Positions 1 to 9,290 of a stretch of 50,510 nt of DNA are shown piece after piece. Both the position numbers and the translations under genes were made by a program. Below the pieces are notes generated by a model that saw nothing but the letters and a program-made list of their open reading frames with translations, did not search any database and was not told the DNA's origin. Numbering within the stretch: position 1 is the stretch's first letter; every line of letters begins with the position of its first letter. The DNA is from Aliidiomarina taiwanensis (GTDB lineage Bacteria > Pseudomonadota > Gammaproteobacteria > Enterobacterales > Alteromonadaceae), in the NCBI RefSeq assembly GCF_003987015.1, contig NZ_PIPQ01000010.1, forward strand, positions 1-50,510, read 5' to 3'.

Positions 1-12
1 TTCAAATAAAAC

Positions 13-41
13 AGCCCTTCGCGAAAGCGAGGGGCTTTTTT
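13..41 (+). terminator. Rho-independent terminator of an upstream gene
   Basis: A 10-bp stem (13-22 with 27-36, one T-G wobble) closed by a GAAA tetraloop is followed directly by a T run (36-41). It points to the plus strand, so it most likely ends the gene lying to the left of the window. Confidence 0.85.
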
Positions 42-86
42 ATTTGTATTCTAAAGCGTGTATTTACTCGAGCATGGGCATGTGAC

Positions 87-156
87 AAAACCGCAGGGAG
101 CGGTTTTGAGCGCTGCTTGCAGCGACCTGAAGGGCGGAGGGCAGGCACCGCCTGCC
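87..156. repeat. Cluster of three adjacent hairpins upstream of deaD
   Basis: Three perfect stem-loops follow each other within 70 bases: an 8-bp stem 87-94/100-107 with loop AGGGA, a 5-bp stem 111-115/120-124, and a 7-bp GC stem 140-146/150-156. Such packing suggests an intergenic repeat of the REP/BIME kind or a structured RNA element. There is no coding potential worth calling here. The class is not recognised. Confidence 0.5.
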
Positions 157-523
157 GTGAATAACATGGGCTGTCGGTGAATTGACCGCTCCTGACGAAT
201 TAACAAACAAACAACAACAGTTTGTGTTGCGTCCTGTTAGAATGCGTGTCCGCTTGGGTAACTAAGTGGAAAAGAATGACAGTGGTCCCCTATCTTGCAG
301 GCGTTCAAGCCTGGCAACTTTAAGAAGCGGTGTAGATGAAAAACCCGCTCACATGAGAACAGGGTCTAAGGGGCAGTTGTCGGTTGCGTTCATGAAGAAC
401 GCCAATGCCCAGCCTTGGTTCTATCAGCGCCCCTTCGCGGTCAGCGCGAAAGCGATCTGTATGCCGAGTCTGATTAAATAAGATTTCCGTCTTCGGTGAC
501 GGTCGTTTATTAGTGGGAAAAAT
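157..523 (+). promoter_or_regulatory. Long non-coding leader region of deaD
   Basis: About 370 bases without a convincing gene precede deaD. A small hairpin lies at 487-502 (5-bp stem CCGTC/GACGG, loop TTCGGT), just before the deaD start. deaD/csdA homologues are known to have long 5' leaders linked to cold induction, so this is probably an untranslated leader; that is inference. A 71-codon GTG-start frame at 266-481 has no recognisable protein features and no clear ribosome site. No confident -35/-10 pair was found. Confidence 0.4.
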
Positions 524-2218
524 ATGACTGAATTTAATACCTTTTCAGCTTTGGAATTACCAGAGCCAATTCTTAGTGCTATCTCTGAAATGGGTTACAC
601 AAGCCCAACGCCTATTCAGCAGCAATCTATTCCAGCGTTGCTTGCACACAAAAACGTTCTAGGTGAGGCACAAACAGGTACAGGTAAAACCGCAGCTTTT
701 GGTTTACCTGCCCTTGCAAATATCGACACAAAAGTACGTGGTGCGCAGCTGCTTGTGGTTGCACCAACACGTGAGCTTGCTATTCAGGTAGCAGAGCAAA
801 TTGAAGCTATGGGTAAAAACATGCGTGGCCTGAATGTGGCGACTGTTTATGGTGGTTCAGCATACGGCCCACAGGTGAAACTACTGCGCGGTGGTGCGCA
901 AGTTGTGGTGGGTACACCAGGCCGCTTAATGGACCATTTACGTAAAGGCACTCTTTCATTAAGCCAGCTTAAAGTAGCCGTGCTGGATGAAGCCGATGAA
1001 ATGTTAAACATGGGCTTCTTAGAAGACATTGAATGGATTATGGAACAGGTACCAAGCACTGCACAGCGCTGCTTGTTCTCAGCCACCATGCCGCCACAAA
1101 TTCGCAAAATTGCGAATACCTTCTTAACAGACCCTGTGCATGTAAAAATTGCTTCTACCCAAGCAAATAAAGCCAATATTGCGCAAAAAGCATGGCGTGT
1201 TCAGGGCCTAACGAAAGACGCAGGCTTAGAGCGTATTTTAGAAACCAGTAACTATGAATTAGTACTGATATTTGTACGTACTCGCCAAGACACGCTAACC
1301 CTAGCAAGTCATTTGCGCGACCGTGGCTTCGCAGCCGCTGGTTTGAATGGTGACATGAACCAAGACCAGCGTGAAGCAACGGTAAACGAATTGAAAGCAG
1401 GGAAAGTTCGTATTCTTGTGGCCACAGACGTTGTTGCTCGTGGTTTAGACGTCCCTGGCGTAACGCATGTAATTAACTATGACCTGCCACAAGACGCCGA
1501 GTCGTATGTACACCGTATTGGTCGTACAGGCCGTGCAGGACGCTCTGGTGAGTCTATTTCCTTCGTGCGTCCACGCGAAATGTACATGCTGAAGCGCTAC
1601 GAGCGTGCCACCAGCGGCAGCATTGAAATGATTGATGTGCCACGTGGCCGTGAACTGACCAAACACCGCATTACCAAAGCACAAGAAGCTTTAGTAAGCG
1701 TGATGGACAAAAAAGATATGGAACAAATGGCGTCGCTGTTGAACCAAATTGTTGAGGGTTCAGAGCGTACTTTAGAAGATGTGGCTGCCGCTTTACTTTA
1801 TGAGTTCCAAAAACAGCGTCCATTGATTGTGAAAGAAGAGCCTGCACCACGTCGTGACCGTAATAGTCGTAGTGACTTTAACCCTCGCGACCGTCAGGGT
1901 CGTCGTAGTGATCGCGGCGACCGTGGTGGCCGTTTTGACCGTAAAGGCAAGCCAGGTGCTCGTGAGCGTAAGCCGCGTATGAACATTGAGTTTGACACGT
2001 ATCGCGTAGCGGTTGGTAAACAGCACGGTGCACGTCCAGGTGACTTAGTAGGCGCTATTGCCAATGAAGGCAACCTAGACAGTAAATACATAGGTGAAAT
2101 TCAGCTTTTCGACAAACACGCGACGGTTCAATTGCCGAAAAGCATGCCTGGCGAAGTACTGCGAAAGCTGCAAAAAGCACGTGTACGTCAACAGCCTATC
2201 TCTATGACCTTAGTATGA
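524..2218 (+). CDS. deaD: ATP-dependent DEAD-box RNA helicase DeaD/CsdA
   Basis: Unwinds RNA duplexes in the cytoplasm; in this family it supports ribosome assembly and mRNA turnover, especially in the cold. All core motifs are visible: Q-motif region near 7-30, AQTGTGKT at 49-56, PTREL near 81, DEAD at 155-158, SAT at 186-188, ARGLD near 304 and HRIGRTGR at 329-336. A C-terminal region (about 495-560) matches the DbpA-type RNA-binding domain that separates DeaD from RhlE/RhlB/SrmB. Between them (about 440-485) is a short Arg/Asp/Gly-rich linker. At 564 residues it is somewhat shorter than the enterobacterial protein (about 630), mainly in that basic tail. It is followed 33 bases later by sodC, with its own ribosome site. 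Confidence 0.95.
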   Translation: MTEFNTFSALELPEPILSAISEMGYTSPTPIQQQSIPALLAHKNVLGEAQTGTGKTAAFGLPALANIDTKVRGAQLLVVAPTRELAIQVAEQIEAMGKNMRGLNVATVYGGSAYGPQVKLLRGGAQVVVGTPGRLMDHLRKGTLSLSQLKVAVLDEADEMLNMGFLEDIEWIMEQVPSTAQRCLFSATMPPQIRKIANTFLTDPVHVKIASTQANKANIAQKAWRVQGLTKDAGLERILETSNYELVLIFVRTRQDTLTLASHLRDRGFAAAGLNGDMNQDQREATVNELKAGKVRILVATDVVARGLDVPGVTHVINYDLPQDAESYVHRIGRTGRAGRSGESISFVRPREMYMLKRYERATSGSIEMIDVPRGRELTKHRITKAQEALVSVMDKKDMEQMASLLNQIVEGSERTLEDVAAALLYEFQKQRPLIVKEEPAPRRDRNSRSDFNPRDRQGRRSDRGDRGGRFDRKGKPGARERKPRMNIEFDTYRVAVGKQHGARPGDLVGAIANEGNLDSKYIGEIQLFDKHATVQLPKSMPGEVLRKLQKARVRQQPISMTLV

Positions 2219-2251
2219 TAAGCTAGTCTCTTCATCACAGAGGAGACGACT

Positions 2252-2803
2252 ATGTTAAAACGCACTTTCATAGGGCTCGCACTGGTTGCGAGCCTTTCTG
2301 CTTGTAATTCAGAACCCCACCATCACATTACGCCAGTCGTTCCAGGCACTACCTACAGCGCACACTTAATGCCAACTGCTGGTAATGAAGGCCTTCAAGG
2401 CACTATTCACTTCGAGCAAAAGCCACAGCATGTAAGCATACGCGTGCATGTAGAAGGTTTGCCTGCAAACAGTACCCATGGGTTCCATGTGCATGAGTTT
2501 GGTGATTGCAGTGCCCCTGATGCAACCTCTGCCGGTAGCCACTTTAACCCACAAGAAACAGCCCATGGCGGCCCTGACTCTTCGGAACGGCATGTGGGCG
2601 ACTTAGGGAACATTGAGTCAAATGCGCAAGGTGTCGCCGTGGTAGAGCTTGCCGACACAGCTTTGGCAATGGAAGGAGCCCATAATATTTTAGGGCGTGC
2701 CGTGGTTATTCATTCACAGCACGACGACCTAACCAGCCAACCGGTAGGAAATGCCGGCTCAAGGCTATTATGTGGCGTTATTGGTGTTGCGAAAACACGC
2801 TAA
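2252..2803 (+). CDS. sodC: Cu/Zn superoxide dismutase, lipoprotein
   Basis: Converts superoxide to hydrogen peroxide and oxygen in the periplasm. The first 18 residues form a lipoprotein signal ending in LSAC (Cys18), so the enzyme is probably membrane-anchored. Family signatures are clear: HGFHVHEFGDC with two copper His residues, a zinc-loop segment with HFNP, HGGP and RHVGDLGN, and VVIHSQHDD with the last copper ligand near the C terminus. The two conserved Cys residues (GDC and LLCGVIG) can form the usual disulfide. A good ribosome site (AGAGGAG) precedes the ATG. The stop overlaps the convergent tamB stop, and no terminator is seen between them. The His-rich stretch after the lipobox (HHH at 23-25) could help bind metal. 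Confidence 0.95.
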   Translation: MLKRTFIGLALVASLSACNSEPHHHITPVVPGTTYSAHLMPTAGNEGLQGTIHFEQKPQHVSIRVHVEGLPANSTHGFHVHEFGDCSAPDATSAGSHFNPQETAHGGPDSSERHVGDLGNIESNAQGVAVVELADTALAMEGAHNILGRAVVIHSQHDDLTSQPVGNAGSRLLCGVIGVAKTR

Positions 2804-5800
2804 CGTTCAATACTGTAAAACAGATCGGCACCTGACCCTAAGGTGCCGGTTTGTGTTTCAAAGTTTAAGTAATCGGTAAGACGGTAACGAATAAAGAAGG
2901 TATTCACTGGCTCCACTAAGCCAATGCCGTATTGAATATATAAACGTGGCGACAAATGCTTGCCTATGTAGAGCGAGGTACTTTCAAGTGTATCGCCTGC
3001 ATCAAGCATAATTTCGTCAACCCCCAAAGAAGCGCTTAAGCGTTCACCCAACAAATTACCACCCTGCATACCTAACGCTAAGCTGGCTTTGAGCAGCATG
3101 TTTTCGTCTTCGCTTTTTTCGTCACCAAAGCCTCTTCCAAAAGCTAAGTACGAAAGAATTTCAGCGTCTTGCATGGTGGGCGTCGAATATAAATTAAACC
3201 GTGGCTCTTGTAGGGCGCCGCCAATGCGGGCGCCGACAGTGACATTCTCAACCGCAAAGGTTCGGCTGACCCGTAAGTCGAGACCAGGGTTCGACACCAC
3301 TCCACCGGTATACACTAGGTTGCCACGTTCAATCGTAAGGCTTTGGCCATACAGCTCGTACTCCCCTTGCTCCACTTGTATGGTGCCAACCGCTGTGGTT
3401 TCTTGGTTTGGTTTTTCGATAACCCGTAACTGGCCTGTTAGCTGCCCTTCAAAACCATAGGCGGCTACCTGGAAGTCGTTGCCAAGGCTCACCTGTATAT
3501 CCACATCGGCGGTATTGCTCGTGGTGTTTTGCCACAAGGTTTCGTCGCCTCGTACAATCATGGTGTCAGCAGAAGCTAACTGCACTGAGTCGAAGTCAGG
3601 CGGTGTAATAAGTGCATGGTCTACGTTTAATTCACCTCGTACCTGTAATAGGTCGGTACCTATTCGCACTTGCGCATCAGGGCTGACCACAAGCTGGATT
3701 TCACGGCTGTTCATTGCGGTAAAGTTTGAGCCTGAAATATTGACCTCTGCAAGGTGGTTAGCGAGATCGTACTGGCCAGTAACGAATAAATCACCCTCAC
3801 CGGAACGCGCTGTAGCTGACATTAAAAATGGTGCGTCAACCGCACGGGGTGACTCGACTAGCACGTTAAAGTTAGATAACTGCAAGCCGGCGGCAGGGAC
3901 TTCCGCCGCGCCTTCACTTATGGTCATGGTGCCACCAATGGCAGGCTTGAATAAGGGGCCAGACAGGTTAAAGCTGCCGTCGAGCTTTCCTTCAACATTT
4001 TGAATATCCGGTACCAATATGCTGACAATGGTGAGGGTATTGAAGTCGAGCGTCGCCCTCGCGTCTATGGTGGCCTCGTCAAATGGGCGCTGAATACTAA
4101 ACTCAGCCTGTAAACCGCCAGCGACAGCATCTGTGGTTAAACCAAGTCGCCCGTCCATTGTTGTTTCGTCGCCTTGGAAATGAAACAGCTCACCATTGGC
4201 AAAGCGTAAATGAATGTCTTGGGCCGGTAAGCGAAAGCCGACATCATGTAGAAAAGCCTCCCCCTGGTAATTACGTTGTGCATCTTGTTGTTGGAAGCGC
4301 AATTGAATATCGGCGGCCCCTTCCACGGTTAGCGCATTAGGCAGCAGCGGCCCTAACAAGGACAGTTCAACCTGGTTAATATCTAGGTCGGCTAACAAGG
4401 TGTTATTGGTTGCATGCCAGCCTAACTCTGCACAAATATGAGTCGGTCGGTTCTCAACACGTAAACAAAAGGGCTCTACCAATGCCCTTTCTGCGCTATA
4501 CGCTATGGCGGTAGCACTAGGCAGTGTCCAGCGTCCGTATTCTTGGCTGTCCACGTCCAGAGTGGTTAACTGCCCTTGCCATTGATGCTGCTGCCAGTCA
4601 CCGGTCAGGGCTAAACGGGCACGCACAGGCTCGCTGGTAAGGCTTGCCTCAAGGGAGTAGCTAGTGTCAAAGGTAACAGCGGCTTCGGCAGCGAGAGAGG
4701 GGGCACTGTCACCGATACGCAGGCCGCTAAACTGAATATGCCCTGTGGGTAGTTGGGTCAGGGTGGTATCGACGGAGAACTCGGATGTCAAAGTGTCGAC
4801 GGCATACTCCATGAAAGTGAATTGTTCGGCAGCAAGCTGAACTTCGAATTGTTGTGTCGTTCCTTGAGCCGTTGCGCTGACCGCGCCGTCGCCTAAAGTG
4901 ACCTCAAGCATGCTGAGGCTCAGCTGTTGCTGCGTTAGGCTGGCTTGGGCTTGAACCGATAAAGCTTGTTGCTCAACGGTGGTGTTGAGTTGCTTTACTT
5001 CAAGGTGAAGCTGTTGCTCCGCTTGGCCCCATACGCCTTGCGAAAGAATATGACTGGTTAATTGACTTTCAGCCAAATAAGGCCGTACCGCCTTCGGCAA
5101 AGGAAATAAACTTAACTGCGCATTTTCAGTGGTGAGGGCTAGATCCCAGCGTGGCGTGTGCCGCCATTCGCCCGCGCCTGTCAGCTGGAAATGACCGCGT
5201 TCACTGGACAGGGTAAGGCTCAGGTCATCCACATGCTGAGTGCTGCCTTGGTAGCTCAGCTGCATTGCAAGCTCAGGATAGTCGGCCCACAAAGTGGTGC
5301 TTTCAAGCTGCATGGTAAGCTGGTCGGAGGCGCGTTGAATTGTCCCTGTTATGTTCGTATCCAAAGCAAGTTCACTAGCGTTTACTTGAAGCTGATCAAA
5401 CTCGATCCGCTCGGGTGTATAACGCGCTGTGCTGCGCACGCTAAGAAAGCCGTAGTCATGGGCTGTGGCGGTTGCGAGTAAGTTGCCACGGGCCTCTGCC
5501 AGGTTGCCAGCGCCGTCAAACTGAAGTGTAAACTCACTCACATACTCGGCCACTGTAGGGTGGTTTAACTGGTAAACAGAGGCCTCTAATTGCCATCTTG
5601 GTTGGCCCGATGTGGCTTGGTTTATCTGACCTTCAATCAGAGCGCCGATGTTGTCCGTTAACTCAATACGCCCGTGCAGGGCTTCTTGCACATTCCCGCT
5701 GATATGAAGCTCACTGGAAACAGGGCCAACCTGTGGCACCGTAGTGTGAACTTGGCCCTCAAGGTTCACCGGGTAATTCCCTTGGGGAGTGACCTTCGCC

Positions 5801-6372
5801 TGCAGCTGAGCGTGGCCTTCAGGCATACTGAGCTGGAAGTCGTGAATGCGTAATTGGTTGTTTTCGAAGCGCCCTCGGGTTTGCAGGCGGTGAACTTGAA
5901 AAGAGCGAGCGGGCATATGTATGCTCGCGTTTTCAATAAGCAGCTGGTCAACGCGCACATTAAAGTTGAGCTCTACATGAGGCAACACAATGGCATTGTT
6001 GCTGTTGTCTGAGCTCGCTTCTGTCGTGGCAAGCTGCACTTCTACTCCGGCTACATCGAACAAGCGAATATGCGCCTGCTGCTGCAGAAGCTGCCAAGGC
6101 CACCAGCGAAGCCGAATCGATTGAATATAAACTTGGGTTCCGTTTTCCGCAGTTACTTCAACACCTTGTAAAGTGAAATCGTGCAATAAGGCCCCTTCAA
6201 AAGACTCATACTGAACCCAGGGTTCAACCCAGCGCTGGGCTTGGTCGAGCGTAAAGCGGCTACCCGGCTCAGTGTTTAACAAAAAAAGCAACAGAATGAG
6301 TAGGACCATGGCGGCAGCCACAAGATAGGTCACCGCCTTTACAAGCCAATAAAGTGGGTATTTTAGCTTCAT
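2800..6372 (-). CDS. tamB: Translocation and assembly module inner-membrane subunit TamB
   Basis: Large AsmA-like protein that spans the periplasm from an N-terminal inner-membrane anchor (hydrophobic residues about 11-31) to TamA in the outer membrane. The family acts in outer-membrane protein assembly and anterograde phospholipid transport. At 1190 residues it is close to the family's usual length. The body is repetitive beta-rich sequence, and the C-terminal third shows the conserved DUF490/TamB domain, ending in a beta-strand pattern (RYRLTDYLNFETQTG, then LFYSIER). Its ATG overlaps the tamA stop by four bases (ATGA), so the two are translationally coupled. It is the last gene of the hemC-hemDX-hemY-tamA-tamB run and converges on sodC. 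Confidence 0.93.
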   Translation of the reverse strand: MKLKYPLYWLVKAVTYLVAAAMVLLILLLFLLNTEPGSRFTLDQAQRWVEPWVQYESFEGALLHDFTLQGVEVTAENGTQVYIQSIRLRWWPWQLLQQQAHIRLFDVAGVEVQLATTEASSDNSNNAIVLPHVELNFNVRVDQLLIENASIHMPARSFQVHRLQTRGRFENNQLRIHDFQLSMPEGHAQLQAKVTPQGNYPVNLEGQVHTTVPQVGPVSSELHISGNVQEALHGRIELTDNIGALIEGQINQATSGQPRWQLEASVYQLNHPTVAEYVSEFTLQFDGAGNLAEARGNLLATATAHDYGFLSVRSTARYTPERIEFDQLQVNASELALDTNITGTIQRASDQLTMQLESTTLWADYPELAMQLSYQGSTQHVDDLSLTLSSERGHFQLTGAGEWRHTPRWDLALTTENAQLSLFPLPKAVRPYLAESQLTSHILSQGVWGQAEQQLHLEVKQLNTTVEQQALSVQAQASLTQQQLSLSMLEVTLGDGAVSATAQGTTQQFEVQLAAEQFTFMEYAVDTLTSEFSVDTTLTQLPTGHIQFSGLRIGDSAPSLAAEAAVTFDTSYSLEASLTSEPVRARLALTGDWQQHQWQGQLTTLDVDSQEYGRWTLPSATAIAYSAERALVEPFCLRVENRPTHICAELGWHATNNTLLADLDINQVELSLLGPLLPNALTVEGAADIQLRFQQQDAQRNYQGEAFLHDVGFRLPAQDIHLRFANGELFHFQGDETTMDGRLGLTTDAVAGGLQAEFSIQRPFDEATIDARATLDFNTLTIVSILVPDIQNVEGKLDGSFNLSGPLFKPAIGGTMTISEGAAEVPAAGLQLSNFNVLVESPRAVDAPFLMSATARSGEGDLFVTGQYDLANHLAEVNISGSNFTAMNSREIQLVVSPDAQVRIGTDLLQVRGELNVDHALITPPDFDSVQLASADTMIVRGDETLWQNTTSNTADVDIQVSLGNDFQVAAYGFEGQLTGQLRVIEKPNQETTAVGTIQVEQGEYELYGQSLTIERGNLVYTGGVVSNPGLDLRVSRTFAVENVTVGARIGGALQEPRFNLYSTPTMQDAEILSYLAFGRGFGDEKSEDENMLLKASLALGMQGGNLLGERLSASLGVDEIMLDAGDTLESTSLYIGKHLSPRLYIQYGIGLVEPVNTFFIRYRLTDYLNFETQTGTLGSGADLFYSIER

Positions 6373-8120
6373 AAGTCGGGTCCTATGGTTAAATGCAGAC
6401 GTAATGAGTCGCCAGGATCAGACAAGCCTGAAGCAAAGTCGAAACGGACAGGGCCTATCGGGCTTTGCCAGCGAAAGCCAAAGCCTAAACCCACTTTAAA
6501 GGACTCTTGTATGTCATTAAACGCATTACCCGCATCGACAAAAGCGGCCACACGCCAGTTCGGACGAAAACTGTAGTCGAACTCGAGGCTGCTCACCACC
6601 AAGTTGCGTGCACCTTCCACCTCGTTGTTGTCATTGCGGGGGGAAATGGAACGGTAGGCATAGCCACGCACGCTGCGGTCGCCCCCAGTAAAAAACCGTA
6701 ATGAAGTAGGAACTTGGTCAAAGTCGCTGGTAATCGAGGTGCCAAGCTCAATACGAGCAAGCGCTCGGGTGCGGCTGCCAAAGGAATGCACATACTTGGC
6801 TGAAGCAAGGGTTTGCAAGAAGTCGGAGTCAGAAAACAACTGTTTTGTAGCACCCCGCAGGGTCAAAGAAAGCCGCCAACCGTCAAGCACATTCAGGCGG
6901 TTCGGGGTTTCGACACGCGTCCATTGGGCACTTGGCATTAGGTATTGGGTTTTTCGAATGTCCCCTTCAAAATAGTCACGCTCGTCTTGCCAATCGATGG
7001 AGTAAATACGTTGTAAACGCTCCCGCTGACTCTGCCAGCTGGCACCATAGGTAAAACGCTCAGAACGAATGGTGCTACTGTCTTCGTCGGTCCACAAAGC
7101 CCGTAAAATATACTGATCAGACTGTGGTTGTGAACCTGGAATAACATAGCGGGTACCAATATTGGTCAGAATTTCTGAGGCCTGTAGCTGCGCATTGAAG
7201 CGATGCCCTCGGGTATTCACCCAGCGTCTGTTCTGCTCGAATTTTAATCGCGCTCCTGTGTCTGTCCCATAACCAAGTCCCACTTGGTAATGGGTACGCT
7301 TGTTGGGCTCGTATTCAATATTAACAGGTACTTGGTGTTTGTCTGAGGCTTCGGTCCAGAGCGGTTGTACTTCAACCCGGCTAAAATAGTCGCTATCGGA
7401 CAAGCCTAGTTGCAGGTTAATAAGCTCCGTCGCCGACACGTTATCGCCTTTCTCAAAGGGAATAAAGCGACGCATAACGTCTTCGTCTAAATGGCCTGGA
7501 GCAATGCGAATGTCTCCGAATTGATAACGAGGCCCGGTATTCAAGATCAGTTCAATATGGGCTTGGTAGCTTTCCACGTCGATACGCAAGGTACTGGTTT
7601 GATAAGCGGCTTGGTAGTAGCCCCGCTCCGAGGCATGCCGCCGTAGCTGCGACTTGGCGCTTTCATAATCAGAGTGCAGCAAAGGAGCACCCGAACGAAT
7701 GGGCAGTCTGTTAATGAGCTTTTGAAAGGAAGGGTCTTGTTCGCCAGCTCCTTTAATTTGAATGCTCACATTGCCAATGGGAATAGGGTCACCTAAGGCG
7801 ACGGTATAAGTGGCATACCAATCATGATCCCGTTTTTCTAAGTGGCTGTTGAGCTGGTAGTTATAGTAACCATAGGGGGTGAGAGCACGGAAGAAGTCAC
7901 GTTCGGCTTGGTTGTGTAAATAACGCACCCGACCATCGCCAGGTGCCACTTTAGAATGGTATTCGTAAATACGCAAAAGCAAGGCAGAGTTAGTGAGCAC
8001 TCGGCCATTGAGGCCTTCAATTGTAACGAACACCCGGCTGATTTCGGTTTCTTCTTGCCCATATACCTTAGAGGCAAAAAGAAGAACGAAGGCAAAGAAT
8101 ACGGTCCATGCTTTACGCAA
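6369..8120 (-). CDS. tamA: Translocation and assembly module outer-membrane subunit TamA
   Basis: Omp85-family outer-membrane protein, partner of TamB. It has a signal peptide (about 1-21, cut near VYG/QE), three POTRA-like domains over roughly 25-265, and a C-terminal 16-strand barrel. The barrel carries the family's VRGY motif (GGDRSVRGYAYR) and the conserved GFGFRWQSPIGPVRFD strand near the C terminus. Length 583 is typical. The start is TTG, supported by a strong ribosome site (GGAGGG) about five bases upstream and by the position of the signal peptide. It lies 12 bases after hemY and overlaps tamB by four bases. Linkage to the hem genes differs from the isolated tamAB locus of enterobacteria. 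Confidence 0.93.
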   Translation of the reverse strand: MRKAWTVFFAFVLLFASKVYGQEETEISRVFVTIEGLNGRVLTNSALLLRIYEYHSKVAPGDGRVRYLHNQAERDFFRALTPYGYYNYQLNSHLEKRDHDWYATYTVALGDPIPIGNVSIQIKGAGEQDPSFQKLINRLPIRSGAPLLHSDYESAKSQLRRHASERGYYQAAYQTSTLRIDVESYQAHIELILNTGPRYQFGDIRIAPGHLDEDVMRRFIPFEKGDNVSATELINLQLGLSDSDYFSRVEVQPLWTEASDKHQVPVNIEYEPNKRTHYQVGLGYGTDTGARLKFEQNRRWVNTRGHRFNAQLQASEILTNIGTRYVIPGSQPQSDQYILRALWTDEDSSTIRSERFTYGASWQSQRERLQRIYSIDWQDERDYFEGDIRKTQYLMPSAQWTRVETPNRLNVLDGWRLSLTLRGATKQLFSDSDFLQTLASAKYVHSFGSRTRALARIELGTSITSDFDQVPTSLRFFTGGDRSVRGYAYRSISPRNDNNEVEGARNLVVSSLEFDYSFRPNWRVAAFVDAGNAFNDIQESFKVGLGFGFRWQSPIGPVRFDFASGLSDPGDSLRLHLTIGPDL

Positions 8121-8132
8121 TCCGCCCTCCAG

Positions 8133-9290
8133 TTACTGTAATCCACTAGCTTTACGAAAAGCTTGTAAAGCACCGTCGGGCTTATTTGCAGCCAGCAAGG
8201 TTTCGCCTAACAGGCGGTACGCATAGGGCTCTGGTTGAATGACGAGAGCTTCCCGAAGCGCCCGTTCCGCTAGCTCGTACTCTTTTTCTATAAAGCGCGT
8301 CGCTGCATAAAGTTTTAAGGCGTCGGCACTGTCTGGGTTGTCTTTCACCGCTTGGCCAGCCCAGTTATTTAAGGCGTTGTCTTTTGCCCATAACTCAGGG
8401 GCTAAGGCAACAATCTCGTGAAGCTTTAACTCGTTACGCTTCAGACCACGCTCGGTCACTTTAGCCGCAACACTGTGGTGCCCTTTCATCACTAACACTT
8501 CAATATAGGCAATGCGAATAGCGGGCGTACGACGCTGGGCTTTGGACAGGCCTTTCCAGCAGTTTTCTAGGCTTTCCAGAGACAGCTCAGCCTTAAACAG
8601 GGCTTGGTAACAAAGCCGTTTTAACTTGTGTAAGCGAATGGCAGGTAGCGCCTGTTGCTTTTCAATGCGAGGTAAGAGTTCGCGCAGGGTGCCCCAATGC
8701 TCAAACCGGGCTAACTGTTCGGCAATGGCACGCCACAATGCGGGAGTTAATTTTTTCCGGGCGCTTAAGCGTTCGGCCAGGTCTAGGGCTTCGGCGGCAT
8801 CGTCGGTGCTGAGCAAGCGCAAGACTTCTAAGCTTTCCCCGGTAAAGCCAGCTAACTTGGCCTCGCTTAAAATACGCTTTTGGTCGGTGTTGGCACCGGC
8901 CTCGCCATAGGCCGCCGCAGCTAGCGCATAAGCTAACTGTGGGTCGGGATGGTGCTTTTTGCTCTTGTCGGCAAGCTCGGCACTGGTTTGAAAGTCGCGG
9001 TTTAACCAGGCGTCAAGCGCGTTACGTAGTAAGTGAATGGCTTTTTGTTCGCGCCGTGCTTGCAGCCACTTTTTGGTGGCCACTTTGCTGAGTATTAGCT
9101 GGCGCAGGAAGCGCAACAGCAACCACACCAGGAATGAACCAAGCGCAAGAATAAATACAGCAACGACTACGCTGGTTTCTATGGTATAGCCTGCAAGCTG
9201 CACCATGACATAGCCAGTATTTCCACTCCAGTAAGGTGCGGTCAGTAAGCCAATGATAATGGCTAAAACCAGTAAGGCACTCTTAATCAT
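8133..9290 (-). CDS. hemY: Haem biosynthesis-associated TPR protein HemY
   Basis: Inner-membrane protein of the proteobacterial hemCDXY operon; not the protoporphyrinogen oxidase also called HemY in Gram-positives. Two N-terminal membrane segments (about 1-22 and 40-62) match the HemY_N domain. They are followed by TPR-like helical repeats, the last near 345-380 (EYELAERALREALVIQPEPYAYRLLGETLL). Length 385 fits the family. The start overlaps the end of hemDX by eight bases, and its GGAGGG ribosome site lies inside hemDX, indicating coupled translation. Its precise biochemical role is unsettled in the family. Confidence 0.92.
   Translation of the reverse strand: MIKSALLVLAIIIGLLTAPYWSGNTGYVMVQLAGYTIETSVVVAVFILALGSFLVWLLLRFLRQLILSKVATKKWLQARREQKAIHLLRNALDAWLNRDFQTSAELADKSKKHHPDPQLAYALAAAAYGEAGANTDQKRILSEAKLAGFTGESLEVLRLLSTDDAAEALDLAERLSARKKLTPALWRAIAEQLARFEHWGTLRELLPRIEKQQALPAIRLHKLKRLCYQALFKAELSLESLENCWKGLSKAQRRTPAIRIAYIEVLVMKGHHSVAAKVTERGLKRNELKLHEIVALAPELWAKDNALNNWAGQAVKDNPDSADALKLYAATRFIEKEYELAERALREALVIQPEPYAYRLLGETLLAANKPDGALQAFRKASGLQ

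Noticed and set aside
266-481. 71-codon open frame with GTG start upstream of deaD
   Set aside because: No clear ribosome site, no domain or hydrophobic pattern, and it lies in the presumed deaD leader with hairpins; treated as non-coding.
1841-1985. Repeat-like CGT-rich stretch in deaD
   Set aside because: It encodes the Arg/Asp/Gly-rich linker of the helicase; ordinary low-complexity protein sequence, not a DNA repeat element.
3089-4003. Plus-strand frames of 123 and 174 codons opposite tamB
   Set aside because: Antisense shadows of the well-supported tamB gene, with low-complexity Ser/Arg-rich translation and no start signals.
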